Shown piece after piece: positions 36,128 through 48,476 of a stretch of DNA of 64,000 nt (position 1 is its first letter; each line of letters begins with the position of its first letter). The translations under genes were made by a program, and so were the position numbers. The notes under the pieces are model-generated. The model saw only the letters and a list, made by a program, of their open reading frames with translations. It had not been told where the DNA came from and did not search any database. The stretch comes from Chalara sp. BL73 (Eukaryota > Ascomycota > Leotiomycetes > Helotiales). The stretch is taken from positions 1 through 64,000 of the forward strand of contig CAKJVC010000061.1 in the NCBI GenBank assembly GCA_918026815.1, in the 5' to 3' direction.

Positions 36128-37796
36128 TCAGGAACCACCGGGCCCGCCCAATAGCGCAAACCTTCTCACGATCGATGGGCCAATCTCTTCGTATTCTATT
36201 CGAGTTAGCTTGTCGAACATAAATATGCTACTACCATTGATAACTCACCAGCCTTCGTGTGACAATAACTCCTGAATTCTGGAGTTTGACCCAAAAGGCT
36301 GCCTCCAAACCATGGCCCGTGCCGTTGCCTCTTGTGCGAGATGACTTGTACCTCTAAGCCGCCACTTTTTGCGCCACCACTTTTGGCTTCGCTAGCCCTG
36401 ATTCTTGCGTCGACAAGATGTTTTATATCGCGCTGTAATCGACGGCCAAAATCTTTGTATAAAGTACTACCTCCTGAGAGCACAATATTTTTATAGAGGC
36501 CTCGTCGAACGTCGATGGGCGATGATTGAATCACGCCATCAACAACAGTGGGGAGAGGTGTGAGAAAATCAGAAGAATAGATTTCGGGGTTGAAGAAAAT
36601 TTCCGGAGCCAAAAACCGCTCATAACCAACATCTATAGTGACTTTACGACCCCCTGGCTGCGTAACTTCATGCTTGATAAATCGTGATGGGTCTCGATCA
36701 AACCGTGAATACTCCTTGACAATATCAGGGCATACGTAGCAATATTCTTCTTTGATTTCACCAGCTGTCTTGAGAGACGAATCAGGCTCGCCTCGGTCTC
36801 GAAGAAGTGATTGGACGAAGTATGTAATGTCTCGACCAGCAATTGGGATTGACTTGATGGATGACCCAATAACATAACCTTCCGCAACCGGAATGACGTG
36901 CGTAACACCGTCTCCAGAGTCGATGACAGTTCCTGTTAGTGATCTGTCTGAAACTTTGGATGATGTCCAAGATGCTGCTAGGGCGAGAACTGCTTGGACC
37001 GCTATATATAACCCAGCACAATTAAAAGACTCAAACATAATCTCTGCTGTATTTTCACGATTCTCTGGAGGATTTAGGGGCTAAGCACGCCATTCAGTAG
37101 GTGAACGTCCCGAAAAGAGTGAGCACTTACAGGCTCAGTAAGTAAGAAGTGGTGATCTTCGGGTTCAACGCGAAGATATTTAAAGATAGAGTTTGACCAG
37201 AATCTCTCCATATGATCCTGCCAAAAATCAGAAACGGTTTGTTCGGGAAAGAAATATATATACCCAATTTTCGATTTGTCCGTGACGAATGGGATAGTGT
37301 AATCCATAACCTACTAAATTAGCATTTCATTCTCCCACATGTTATGCAAGCATACCGGGCCCATTTGCCGCAGCTAGAGCTTCATCGCCGATAAAGAAGT
37401 CAAGGTCCTCTGTCCCTCGCTTCATAGACAGATGTCCACCAGGCCCAGCCCCTCCTGTCAGATATGATGGCTTGTTGGCGACGGTGGGCCGCCCAGATCC
37501 AGAACCTCCTGCGCCTGCTGCGGCTGCACCTTTGGTTGCAATAGCAGTAGGAAATACAAACGAAGGAGAGTCGTTGCCGGCGAAACCTGGAAGATACGGT
37601 TAGCTTCTAGTGGGCCTTGAAGATCGCTTCAACGTACCTAACTTAGAGAAACCAGTACCGCTGAGGTTACAAGTCAGCTTGTAAAGCATATACGAAGTTC
37701 AATGAAGCCTCCCACAAACCCAGTAGAGAATGAAAGAGTATGGCGGGGTCAGACTACGTACTTGTCCATGACAACGGCTGGAGTGTGGGATGCCAT
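36128..37796 (-). CDS. ARP3: actin-related protein 3 (Arp2/3 complex)
   Basis: Subunit of the Arp2/3 complex that nucleates branched actin at endocytic patches. The start at 37796 gives [12 protein letters not shown]; a 23-nt microexon (37638-37660, GTGFSKL) lies between two introns and completes the actin-fold phosphate-1 loop. Further introns follow near 37090-37130 and 36230. Diagnostic features are [21 protein letters not shown], the phosphate-2 loop [16 protein letters not shown], and [19 protein letters not shown]. The C-terminus has [19 protein letters not shown] and, in a last exon, [13 protein letters not shown], ending LLGGPGGS. A Gly/Ala-rich insertion near residue 45-60 ([12 protein letters not shown]) is fungal-specific. 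Identity as Arp3 rather than actin or Arp2 is secure from these blocks. Confidence 0.94.
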
Positions 37797-39074
37797 GTTG
37801 GAGTTGATGATCTGTAGCACACTCTACCTCAAGACCTAGTATGCGACGAGATTTGAGAGGGTATAGGGTGTTGGATAAAGGGCCTGGATCAATTGTTGGG
37901 ATGTACAGGCATTTGTTCCTGGAGTGCACTACGGCTAGCTTTGGTGATGAACAAGGCTCCGAGTCTAGCAGCCTGAGGCGGAGGTGGGGTGGCTGAGAAG
38001 CGAGCACGTGATCCTGATTCAGTGTCAATGTTCATTGGTCACCGAGAGTAGAACGTTGAGGTTATCACCAAGACAGCTACTTATTTCAGCAATTCCTTCA
38101 GACGAAGATAAAAGCGTTAGGGATAGGAGTTGATGTAAAATCTTTATTTTAGCCCACTATGGTTGCTCCAATAGACTTTTGAAGGAGATGGCAAGGGCAA
38201 GCAATCTTTGCCTTATAGAACAGAGCTCCTTCCCAAGTTAAGCAGTAGTGCACTTCTGCTTTATGCTACATTTCCTAACCCTCCTCCATCTATCCTTTAA
38301 CTGCTTTGTCAGCGCAATATTATAATACACTTCTTTGGCAGCGCAACAGTGCTTATTTGCGTCTATCATCCCATCTCTAGCACTGCCAACACGCTCGTTT
38401 TCGACATCCTCTTCATCTGAACCCTTTGTTCCACATATCTCCTACCAAACCTCGATTGAGACAAACCACGCTTCACGGTATGAAATATCTCCTTCTTTAA
38501 AGTCCGTACCCATCTTTGTGCGTTCCGTTAACCTAATCCGCGCTAGCGATAATGCGCCTCCAGCTGTATGTGCTGTGCTAATATATTTCAGTTCCTATCA
38601 TCCATTCCGTGCCAGAACGCTACAAGAAGCAACCATCCTTAAAGATTATTCTTCCACCTGAGGGCTCTACAATCATTGCCTATTCGAGCTTCAACATTTC
38701 ATATTAGGCACCGCTCGGCCAGAAACTGGAGGCTTAGACTCAGTCCCCTAAATTGACAAGCGTATCTCCATCTTTATCATATCTTTGGACACCGCAATTC
38801 TACCTACTTTCTGCTTGACTTATCGAACTGAGATTTTAGCTGCGTATCTTCTTGGGCGTTCTCCATGCAAGACCTTGCTATTCAACGTCAACCACCCGTA
38901 TCCAATAGAATAAACAATACTAGGCAAAGATTCCGGAATATTCCAAGTCTTCTCAAAAAGTTGCAGAGGAACAATACCGACAACAAGCACCCATACAGCA
39001 ACCAAGATCTGGGACCACCGAAACTGAATCTTAACATATCTACGGACTCAATTCTTGGTCATTTCAGCCCAATC
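37797..39074. promoter_or_regulatory. divergent intergenic region, ARP3 / taspase-like gene
   Basis: Up to 1.28 kb between outward-facing genes, shortened if the taspase-like gene starts at the in-frame ATG at 38865. CT-rich tracts and short ORFs only; the ORF at 38335-38661 has no recognisable features. Confidence 0.4.
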
Positions 39075-40855
39075 ATGGATGGAACTAACGACCGAAAACA
39101 GAAACGACCTCAGGTTGCTGCGATTTTCGTTCATGCTGGTGCAGGTTATCACAGCACCACTAATGAGCACATTCACCTTGGTGCCTGTAATGAGTCTGCT
39201 TATCACTTATGCATTTAACACATTACATGTCAGCTGACATCTGTAATAGTGCTGCTCGAGTGGCTATGCGCGTCTTGAGAAATGGTGGCACATCTGTTGA
39301 CGCAGTAGAAGCTGCTATCAAAATCCTCGAGGACAAGGAGATTACAAACGCTGGCTATGGGAGCAATTTATCTATTGATGGGGTGGTCGAATGTGATGCG
39401 ACTGTAGTCGATTACTTGGGTCGCAGTGGCGCATGTGGAGCAACTGCTCGTGAGTCTTCACTCCGCTTGTAATTTCCAATCTCTTGATATTGATTGCCAA
39501 CAGAGATCAAGAACCCTATTACACTTGCTCGGGTAATCTTAGAAATGTCAAATAAGCCGCTATCGCTTCGAAGGGTACCACCAAATCTGCTCGTTGGACA
39601 AGGTGCTACTGATTTTGCTTTTGAGCAAGGCCTACCTGTCGTCTCACACGAACAAATAGTCTCCAAGAATGCTCGAGATCGATATATACGCTGGAGGGAA
39701 GACCTACGACGGGCCGAAGGAGATCGGCTGTCACCACGAGCTTCTAGCGCCGCGAGTGACGATGACCCAATAGATTTCGAGTATGAACGCAGAGCGCAAA
39801 ACAAACAACGTCGTGATCACTCCAACGCTCTAATGAGCGGCACATGGAATGAGGGTCAGCCAGACTCTCCATCACCGCCATCTCCTATACCAAGCACTCG
39901 ACGCTCATCAAGTCCATCTGGCCATTCTAGCCACTATCATGACCGATCATATCACGACCTTGCTTCGCCAACCGTCGGTACTCGTTCAGTAACCGAATCT
40001 CCAGCAAAAAGAGCTCGTTATGGCAAGGATACAACCGATGGAAGTGGCAGAACGCGTTCGCTTCTAGGCATGGGTGCAGTGACTGGTCTTGCTGAATCTC
40101 GAAAGTATGAACCTCAAGGTGCTACCACCTATGGATCCCCTTTGTCAGAGAAGGGCCAGGCAATCAGTGATGGACCAAACTCCCCTATATTCAGCGTTGA
40201 GTCTGATATTATCAGTCCTCCGCTTGCATTTTCCCAAGAAGGAACAGCAGAATCACCCTCCAAAGAGAAGGTTTTTGAAGAACCAGACGATGATCTCATC
40301 ACTGACACTGTCGGCGCTATAGCTATTGACATTTATGGTCGCATTGCAGCAGGGTCATCTTCTGGTGGCATTGGCATGAAGCACCGTGGACGTGTTGGAC
40401 CTGCAGCTCTTGTCGGAGTTGGATCTGCTGTTATTCCTGCGGATGAGAAAGATGAAGAATTAATTACTGTTGCCGCTGTAACTAGTGGTACTGGCGAACA
40501 TATGGCTACGACAATGGCGTCCCAAAAGTGCGCAGAAAGACTTTATCATAACACTAGACGTTCTCGTGGAGGAGTCGATATTGAAGCCACAGAGGAGGAA
40601 GCTATGGAGTCGTTTGTTCAAGCCGACTTTATGGGTCATCCTGGCGTCAGCGGAAGCAACTCTGCAGGAGCGATCGGTGTTATGGCTGTCAAGAAAACAC
40701 CATATGGCTACTTCCTTCACTTTGCGCACAATACGGACTCTTTCGCCATCGCCTCAATGGGTTCCAATGAGAAAGACCCAAAATGTGTAATGTCGCGAAT
40801 CGGTGAGCAAGGCCATGTTGTCCAGGGCGGTCGCAAGATCCGTGTTGAACAATAG
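39075..40855 (+). CDS. threonine aspartase / asparaginase-2 family Ntn hydrolase (taspase-like)
   Basis: Member of the asparaginase-2 family of self-processing N-terminal-nucleophile hydrolases; taspases are endoproteases and others hydrolyse isoaspartyl peptides. Start uncertain: 39075 (MDGTNDRKQK) is preferred because FVHAGAGYHS follows closely, as in the family; an in-frame ATG at 38865 would add 70 residues. Two introns (about 39187-39230 and 39450-39503) keep frame. The alpha half has GGTSVDAVEAAIKILED and ITNAGYGSNLSIDGVVECDA. The predicted autocleavage site precedes the nucleophile Thr in LITDTVGAIAIDIYG. The beta half has GRIAAGSSSGGI and TSGTGEHM, the family's substrate loop. Between the halves sits a disordered insertion of about 190 residues (39724-40290), Ser/Pro/Arg-rich. 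Choosing between taspase and asparaginase needs structure or assay. Confidence 0.83.
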
Positions 40856-41901
40856 ACAGAGCCCTCGTGAAACCACTGAACTTCGCACCTCCTGCCCTAT
40901 TCAGGGTAATTATAACTTCTCGCCAACTCGCTTTTTCTTCTGCTCTATCCTTTAAACAAACCCCCCATTTGATGAATACATGCGGGTACCTAAGGTAAAA
41001 TTACTGGCATTGGGAATATGAGGGACGGGCTTAGCACCGGACATATGAGTGCGCTTCTAGAGCCTTTAGGGCCAGTTTCCGTGGGCATAAACTCGAAGCA
41101 ACATGCTTCAAACCACAATTAGCCTCCCAAGGTACTTCCACAAATCACAAGGCAGAATGAATAAGAATATTTTATTGATCTTCCTCAAGAAGCCGTACTA
41201 CTCAATTCGCTGATGGTTTTATTTTTATTGTTTACCATCAAAATACTGATGTATTGCGATGTTTAAAGCCTTCATTTGTGGACATTAGGCCATGCGAAGC
41301 ATATCAAACATTTATACTGGGATAACTCGTATAGTAAAATCATAGCGCCGGCTTGCCGAAGAAGTAGACGGGTAAGGCATATGGCTTATGAAGTACTTTC
41401 TTTAGGGTTTCTAGCAAAACCTCTCAAAACCAAGAAGGTAAGATTTCAGAACTACCCAAATGGGCGCCTCACCAAACCTCTTATGGTTATGGGGCTGCGG
41501 ACCCGTTGAAGGAGATGGCAAGGAGCATCTGGATCCTTCTAGCAACCCCAGTCCGTGATATGGGAGCTTCCACCGTGGTACTAGGTGACCTAGTGTGAGC
41601 TCTGGGGTATGCGTTTTATTCACAAAGCGTGTGTTGCAGTCGATCCTTGCATTTGCCTACTGAATCATTTATCGTAGACCGGAATTTATGGCTCGAAAGG
41701 GTGCGAGGGTAGGACAAGTACCGTATTTTTAAGGTGATTTGAAGGCAGAAGACGGCGATGTACGGAATGATGTAGGATACAGAGGGGTTTAGTCGGACCA
41801 TTGATAAACATGAAAGCCTTCTTGGCAGGTTTATTTATACATTATCTCTAACATCAGGGTATATCCGATTGTATATACTTCCAGAGCCACCAACAATATT
41901 T
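40856..41901. other. intergenic region between convergent genes
   Basis: Just over 1 kb between the taspase-like and TFB4 stop codons. Small ORFs near 41276-41623 have no features. Nothing else supportable. Confidence 0.5.
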
Positions 41902-43081
41902 CTATTCCCCAGGCGCCGGTGTTCCTCTCGCACTTCCCGTATCTACTCCGTTTATCTTCCGTTTTTTCTTCTTCTTTCGGGGTACAACAGCTGGCTTTGC
42001 GCCATAGTCTCCGAGTGAAAGATGCGTTCCACATGTTAAACAATCTGCTCCTTCAGGTGGTGTGCAGAAAACTATAATTGTGATTCAGTACGACTTCAAA
42101 CAAACGATGTAACGAAGGAGAGGGTAATATAATACTTACTGCTCAGGCAGATACTACAAACGAAGCCTATATCTACCACCTTCCGATGACAAAAGCACGC
42201 GGCTCTAAAGTCAACGACATCCTGTGTTGGAGAAAAAAGATGTTTCCGAGCAAGTTGATCAGGCAAGAATGCCATCATGAGGTACTGAAGCAGACCTTCT
42301 GGGTTTCGTAATTGCATGTATATCCCATTTGTGGTGTATGCTGCCTGTTGTAGAAACACCGTATCACCGGCTAGCTTCACAATATCTATAGGTATTCGTA
42401 ATCTTTGCGCGGCAAATGTGGTGTTCATTATTGGTATATATTGATGTGCGAGATCGCCGGAGACAGAAACAATGAGGATCCGGCTTTGCAAACCAACAGG
42501 TCTATCCTCTGCCTCGACAGCGGTAGAGGTAGGTTGTGTAGATGTTCCGACATCAGAGAATTTGATGGTTGCTTTATTGATATACGATAGCGCCAGTGTC
42601 AATGCGCCAGCCATTTGTGTGGTGCTTGTAATAGCGATATCTGATTCCGTAGTAACTGCTACGAGCCCTCTCAAAGATCTAAGTAGAATATTCTCGATAA
42701 GCGCGAAAGCTCGATATTTATTGGGGTCATGGAGGTTCGAGGAGTCAGCTTCCTCCATCTCGACATCCTCGGATGTAGATGGGGAGCGGGGATATAACCA
42801 TACGGCTCGATGAGTATGACTTGCTACCATCGCAACTTGGTTGGCATTATTAACTGCGAGGTGCGCGTTTATGAAAACGAGTATGTTGGCAACAGCTTTG
42901 GAGAGAGAGATTTTGGAGCTGAGAATGGCCCATGCATGAGGATTCGTGTCGAGGACCATCACCAGCAATGATGGCGTAGGCCCTAGAACTCATGTTAGAC
43001 CGAATCCAGACTGAGACGTGAGAGAGCTTTGCCACCTTCAGTCGCACGATCATGATGCTCTGAACCATCTACACCATCCAT
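41902..43081 (-). CDS. TFB4: TFIIH core subunit Tfb4 (p34)
   Basis: Subunit of transcription factor IIH, needed for RNA polymerase II initiation and nucleotide-excision repair. Exons complement(41902..42071, 42140..42982, 43036..43081) join exactly in frame; 352 aa. After a 15-residue leader the von Willebrand A-like domain begins: PSLLVMVLDTNPHAWAIL, SLSKAVANILVFINAHLAVN, and later RILIVSVSGDLAHQYIPIMN. The C-terminal zinc-binding region has paired cysteines: CFCHRK, CSIC, FCTPP, DCLTC. A basic tail PRKKKKKRKINGVD follows and could be a nuclear signal. The first exon is only 46 nt; the branch site TCTAACAT lies just before its acceptor. Divergent from the CRO1-like gene with 495 bp between starts. 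Confidence 0.93.
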
Positions 43082-43576
43082 TATGAAGACGGAATATGCA
43101 AACCAAATGTCAAGGAAACTTCATGGAGGAAGCTAATATGGTTTTGATGGTGGAGTATGGAAGAATCTCTGAAAATCTCTTTCAGCACATCTGCAAGAGG
43201 CGAATGCAGGATTGTCTTGAGGCAGAACCTATGGCTTGGTAGAAGATCGAGGACTTGAGGTGTGGCCTGGCCGCCTGCAGCTTAGGTATTGCAGAACGAG
43301 CCGACGTATATACTGGTCCCTTGTGTTTGATCAGGTCGCGGTTCACGTTGAACCGAGCACACAGACCCCTGTAGTGGCAGATGCGTTTTCACGTGATGGA
43401 GGGGTAGCAATTCTAAAGCTGGTGAAGCTACCTCTATATAGGAAGCCTCTGGTCTTATCTGACTATACCTACCTGCCACTGAACGGACAGATACGGCAGA
43501 TTATCCTTCACATCTTGCAGACTTCAAATCTTGGCCGTAATCCACCTGTATCGACCTGCTGTGGTCTCCATTGATC
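43082..43576. promoter_or_regulatory. divergent promoter region, TFB4 / CRO1
   Basis: 495 bp between outward-facing start codons; both promoters must lie here. An ORF across it (43236-43574) is open by chance and lacks an ATG at its start-adjacent end. No specific site is claimed. Confidence 0.45.
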
Positions 43577-45792
43577 ATGTCATCCAAAAGGTCTTTCAGC
43601 GAGGAGGTCGGGTCCGGGGAGCCGGGCATACTAAGAGACACACCACCAGAGAAGATATCCTACGAGGATCAGACCCTATTGCTTCTAGCTAGGCTAATGG
43701 AAGGTGGACAAGAGGATGAGGAAACCTGCAAGGAACTCGGGACTCTCACGAAGCTTTTCGACGATGACTCCTCAGAAGAAACACGCCACCCAGAACCTCA
43801 TACGCCACTTCATGAACTGGTTGATACCGATTCTATGGAAACTATCCTAGGATACCTTGATATGAGACAATCCCAAAGTGTTCGAGGTTATGCAACGCTG
43901 ACCATATCTGCCTACCTAAAAGTTTCTGGGGATACGGGTGTTGAGTATCTTTCCGCATTCTTCCATTCACACGTAGCCAGAGCCACCTACGACGATTTCA
44001 TAGTTGCTTTTTCTGTTGCTGCTTCGATATTTCCTGTCGTCCCTGATGTTATAGCAAACCTTTTTCTTAGCGAGGGCTTTGTAGTTAGCCTTGGACCTCT
44101 AATGAGGAGAAAATGGAAGAGCAAGAAAGTGGAACAGGCTTGCTTGGAAATGCTCAATGTAGCGTGCATGAATGCTGCATGCCGCGAAGCTATTGAGAAA
44201 TATTGCTCGGAATGGTTGGAAGAGATTATCACCGACGTTCCTGTAGTGCAAAATACCGACGAGGGATCTATTCAGCAAAGAATTCATTCCGAAATGGTCA
44301 GGAATCTTGCGGCAGTTATTCTGGCCAAGCTCCAAGTACGTACAAATATTCTCCATAGCTTCTCTCACTTCCAACATAAACCTTATGCGAAGTTTTCTGA
44401 CTGACCTTAGGATTAAAGGCAGTTCCTGTCACGCCTAGTGCTGGCTCAGAAGATCGGGTTCAACCAGCCGCAAAGAATATCGAAAGCTTATCGGATATGC
44501 TGAAAACAATGGCTTTGACGAATCCAGGCCAACAAACCGCCATAGAGGGTCTGGCTTATGCCTCTCTACAGCCCAAGGTCAAGGAGAAATTAGCCACTGA
44601 TAATAACTTCCTAAAGTTCCTAGTCAAGGCTCTTGCAGAAGCACCAGCCAAGTCTCCAACTACCTACGGAACTCTTAGTATTCTGGTAAATTTGACCACC
44701 TATATGCCAAACCTCACCGAAGAACAGAAGCGCATGACGCAACTTAAAGCATATGCAAATGCATCTAAAGCCGCTCCTGCACAGCCAGATATGTTAAACG
44801 ATGACGAGTATGTGACCAAACGATGTCAAGCAGTGTTCGACGCTGGGGTTGTCCCTATCCTGGTTACACATAGTCAGCATGGATCAACCGCGTCATTGTC
44901 ACTTGTTGTTACAATCATGTTCTCACTCTCAAAAACAGCCAAAATTCGAGGAAAACTCGCCCAACAGGGAGGCGTAAAGCTATTACTTCACGCTTACTCG
45001 TTGCTACCTTCCGAGGCAATCACTGTTCAAAGAACAGCTGCACATGCACTAGCCCGTATTCTAATCACCACAAACCCATCCCATGTGTTCGGCGGTTCAA
45101 ATCCCATCCCATTGACCTCCGCAATCCGTCCTCTCCTCACCCTCCTGAGCGACGACCCCACCGTCGAGCACCGCGACAACCTCCCAGTCTTCGAGTCCCT
45201 CCTTGCACTCACAAACCTTGCCTCCACCGATGATACAGCACGGAATCCCATCATCCGGCTTGCCTTCCCGCAGATCGAAGAGCTCTTTCTCTCCAACAAT
45301 AAGATGGTTACGCGCGCCACCGTCGAGCTCGTTTGCAATCTCATGCAGTCTCCGGAATGTGTCATCAAGTTCGCCGACGGCTCAAAGCAGGCTAGCCATC
45401 GAATGCATATCCTGTTAGCATTAGCAGATTCCGAGGACTTTGCAACGAGGAGAGCCGCAGGTGGTGCGTTAGCTAGCTTGACGGAGTGGGATACGGCTGT
45501 GAATGCTATATTGGAACGGGATAGGGGACCGGTGATCTTGTTAGCATTGTGTAAGGAGGATGCGGAGGAGTTGAGGCATAGGGGAGTTGTATGTATCATG
45601 AATGTTGTGACTGCTCCAGGTAAGGTGGGCGAATGGGGTGTCACGAAAGTTAAGGAGGCAGGAGGAGTCAATGCCTTGAAAGATTGCCTGAAGAAAAGTC
45701 GGAATCAAGAGGTGTTAGATATTACCGTGGAAGCGCTGAAAAAGATCCTAGGCTCCACTGAGAGTAACGCGCCGCTTACTATAGAGCAATAA
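43577..45792 (+). CDS. UCS-domain myosin chaperone (CRO1/She4/UNC-45-like)
   Basis: Chaperone that folds and stabilises myosin heads, needed for actin-dependent polarity, endocytosis and cytokinesis. Exons 43577..44335 and 44419..45792 join in frame to 710 aa; the ATG at 43577 is the first in frame. It is almost wholly alpha-helical and armadillo-like. The N-terminal region holds EKISYEDQTLLLLARLMEGG and a helix-rich neck. The C-terminal UCS domain contains RCQAVFDAGVVPILVTHSQH, KLAQQGGVKLLLHAYSLL and DFATRRAAGGALASLTEWD, followed by RHRGVVCIMNVV. There are no TPR repeats at the N-terminus, as in fungal She4/CRO1 and unlike animal UNC-45. Gene symbol left empty because usage differs by species. 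Convergent with the NRC-2 kinase. Confidence 0.88.
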
Positions 45793-46397
45793 AAGTAATT
45801 GTTTAAGTGAACGCATATGTATAGGCGTTGCGCGGATTGTATTTCCTTGTGATACGCGTGAGACATTGATTTCGACATTTTTTGGTGGCGATTTCCTTCA
45901 AACCGACGAAACCACAAAATATTTTCTCTGCAATAGTGGTGTATGGAAATCGCCAATTAGACCGCAAGGGTGGAAGTGCGAGGTGAGACCCATTGGATAG
46001 AGATTAGAAAGCATTTGACGAGCATCATGAAATATCACAACAAAGCATAAAATCTCCTCTAGCAGAAACATCATCGTTCTGTACCTAGAGCACCATAAAC
46101 GCCCCCACCTGAACCCCAATCCCCACAGATCTCATAAAGCCATATTTACAATGCAAAGCAATAGTGCGGAAATGCCTAGCTAGCTTTTCGTCTGCAAGTC
46201 GAAAAGGGGAAAATATGCCCGCACACAAACATGCTGAGACCTTGAGCTTCTCAGTCTTCCAAGTTGATGCCAAATTGGTAAAGAGAAAGAGTAAACAAAT
46301 ACAGATATCTTCGTTATGGTTCCGCTCGCCTTACGTTTTCACTCACACATTTTGCTTCCATATGTTGCTTGTTAGGAGGGTCGGAAGGAAAGGGGTC
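45793..46397. other. intergenic region between convergent genes
   Basis: 605 bp between the CRO1-like and kinase stop codons. AT-rich short ORFs only. Confidence 0.5.
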
Positions 46398-48476
46398 TCA
46401 TGAACGTCGTCCTGGACTCTCGTAGCGCCCGTTATGTTGGTCTTCGTCGTGATGACCGTGGTGATCATCTCCATCATGGTGTAATGTTACAGAATTGAAT
46501 TCCTCGAAAGGATTTTTCTCCATCTCTCCACCTGGAGTGGTCAGGCCCGAGTCAAGAGGGACACCCTTTGCCGCCATCAAAGCTCGAGCCCCGCTGATAT
46601 CTACACTCTCGCTCTCTTTGACATTTCGAAAGTTGACGGTATCAATTCCACGCCCCTGTTGTGGAATCATAGGCGGTTTCATGTGACGAATTAATGCCCA
46701 TTGTGTTGTTCTAAAGAAGGGATGTGTCTTAATATCTGAGGCTCCCGCACGAGCACCTAGACGTCGGTTCTCATCTTTGATGAGTAACTTGCGAATCAAA
46801 GATTTGCATAGACTAACGACTGTCAAAAATAGACCTCCTACCAGGTTGAACAACTTACTTTGAAATTTGAGGAGAACCGGAGTGCTCAGGGAATGGAACC
46901 TCATCTCGCAGAATATTCGCAAATGTAGCGTTACGATTCTTGCCCTTGAATGGTGTGGTGCCGTAAAGCATTTCATAGACCAGTATGCCTAAAGTCCACC
47001 AATCTACTGCGCTGGTATGTCCACATCCCTTGATAACCTCTGGCGCGATGTATTCTTCAGTGCCAACAAACGAATTTGTCCGGAAGTTGTTTATGCAGGA
47101 CTTTGTGTCTACTTGTCCCGGAGAATTGGCGTTTGTGCCGCTGCGACCGGAGAGGACCATGGTTGGCTTTCCACCTGGCTCCGACTGCTTAGACAGATCA
47201 AAATCTGATAACATGATATGACCAGATTGATGGAGTAGAATGTCTGTACGTGTTAGCCTTGGTCATACACTGCTAAGCAGCAACATACTTTCTGGCTTTA
47301 GATCTCTGTATATGAATCCCATTAGATGAAGATACTCCAATGCAGCAGTCACTTCTGCGGCATAGAACTTCGCATCTTCCTCAGGTATGCATTTTCCAGG
47401 CCGGGTTTGTAATGCTCTGAAAAACTCTCCACCGCTGCAATATTCCATACACAAATATAAATGCTCGTCGGATTGGAAGGAGTGGAAAAGTGTAACAATG
47501 AAGGGATGATTGCTTGTAGCAAGAATCTCTTGCTCCGCTAAAGCTCTCTTTATTTTATTCCGCTTGATCATCTCCTTCTTGCTTAAAACTACTTCGGTTA
47601 GTAAATGGTGGCCCAATCTCTGCACCCATACTGACCCTTCATAGCATAGAGCCTGCTGCTCTTCTTTTCCCGCACAAGATAGACCTTTCCAACATCTCCC
47701 TTGCCAATCAACTTGATCTTATCAAAGCTGCTAGGTCCAACTTCAACGTTCCGTACCTTGATGGAATTCGAGCTATATGTTCTTCGAAAGGCCATATTCC
47801 GGTTCGGGGGTTGCAGCTCTCCAAGCCCATCTTGAGGTGGTATACCAAGTCCAACACCGTTTGTTTTAGGATCGACCAAAGACAACGTACTCGCAGCCGC
47901 ATCATGAGCCACAGGCTCTTTACCAAGCTCAGCAGTGGCTGGTCTGTCACCGCTGCCTTTGCCCTTAGAAAATAACCCTTGTGCATTTGGAGCACTTGCA
48001 ACTCTCCGAAGTTTCCGGGCCAGTTCCTCCTTCCCAGCAATTGTAGCTTGATCATTTGCTCCAGTGACTCCATCTACTTTCAACGTAGGCGTATCGGGCG
48101 GGCTAGGAGGAACAGAGCCTTCGTTGTGATGGCGTAACGCGGGGGGACCTTGGTGCGCAAAGTATGGGTTCGCATGAGCAGTAGGACTAACCGCATCTTC
48201 CAAGGCATTGCCTTCGCTGGCTACAGTTTGTGATCGATTTCGTCCACCAGGAAAGAACTTGGATTGTCGGAACGAGCTCTTACTCTCTGACTTGATAGAG
48301 CCGTCGTTCTTCTCGCCATGGCTTCCAAGACTGTTGATCCGGAAGAAATTCTTGAGCTTCTGGGGGAAGTGACTATTGCCATTGGTCTGCTTATTTGACG
48401 ACATTGAGAGCCCTGAGAAGTTCCTCTTCTCGTTGGGTGTGGAGGTAGGAGATGAAGTATGAAAGAGGGTCGTCAT
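46398..48476 (-). CDS. AGC serine/threonine kinase NRC-2 / flippase kinase (Fpk1-like)
   Basis: Kinase of the NRC-2/Fpk1/Kin82 group, which phosphorylates aminophospholipid flippases and controls hyphal polarity and development. The start at 48476 gives [10 protein letters not shown]; about 230 disordered Ser/Pro-rich residues precede the kinase. Introns near 47586-47650, 47228-47293 and about 46815-46858 restore frame. Kinase motifs: Gly loop [12 protein letters not shown], catalytic Lys in LYAMKV, catalytic loop IYRDLKPEN, and DFDLS instead of DFG, the hallmark of this group. The long activation segment contains a Ser/Gly-rich insert before [16 protein letters not shown]-terminal AGC tail includes [10 protein letters not shown] and ends in a His/Asp-rich stretch. 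Likely phosphorylated in the tail and by sphingolipid-linked kinases, as known in yeast. Confidence 0.92.

Noticed and set aside
39412..39804. 130-codon minus-strand ORF
   Set aside because: Antisense to the taspase-like gene, whose sense frame is conserved.
45027..45671. 214-codon minus-strand ORF
   Set aside because: Exactly antisense to the conserved UCS domain of the CRO1-like gene; a shadow frame.
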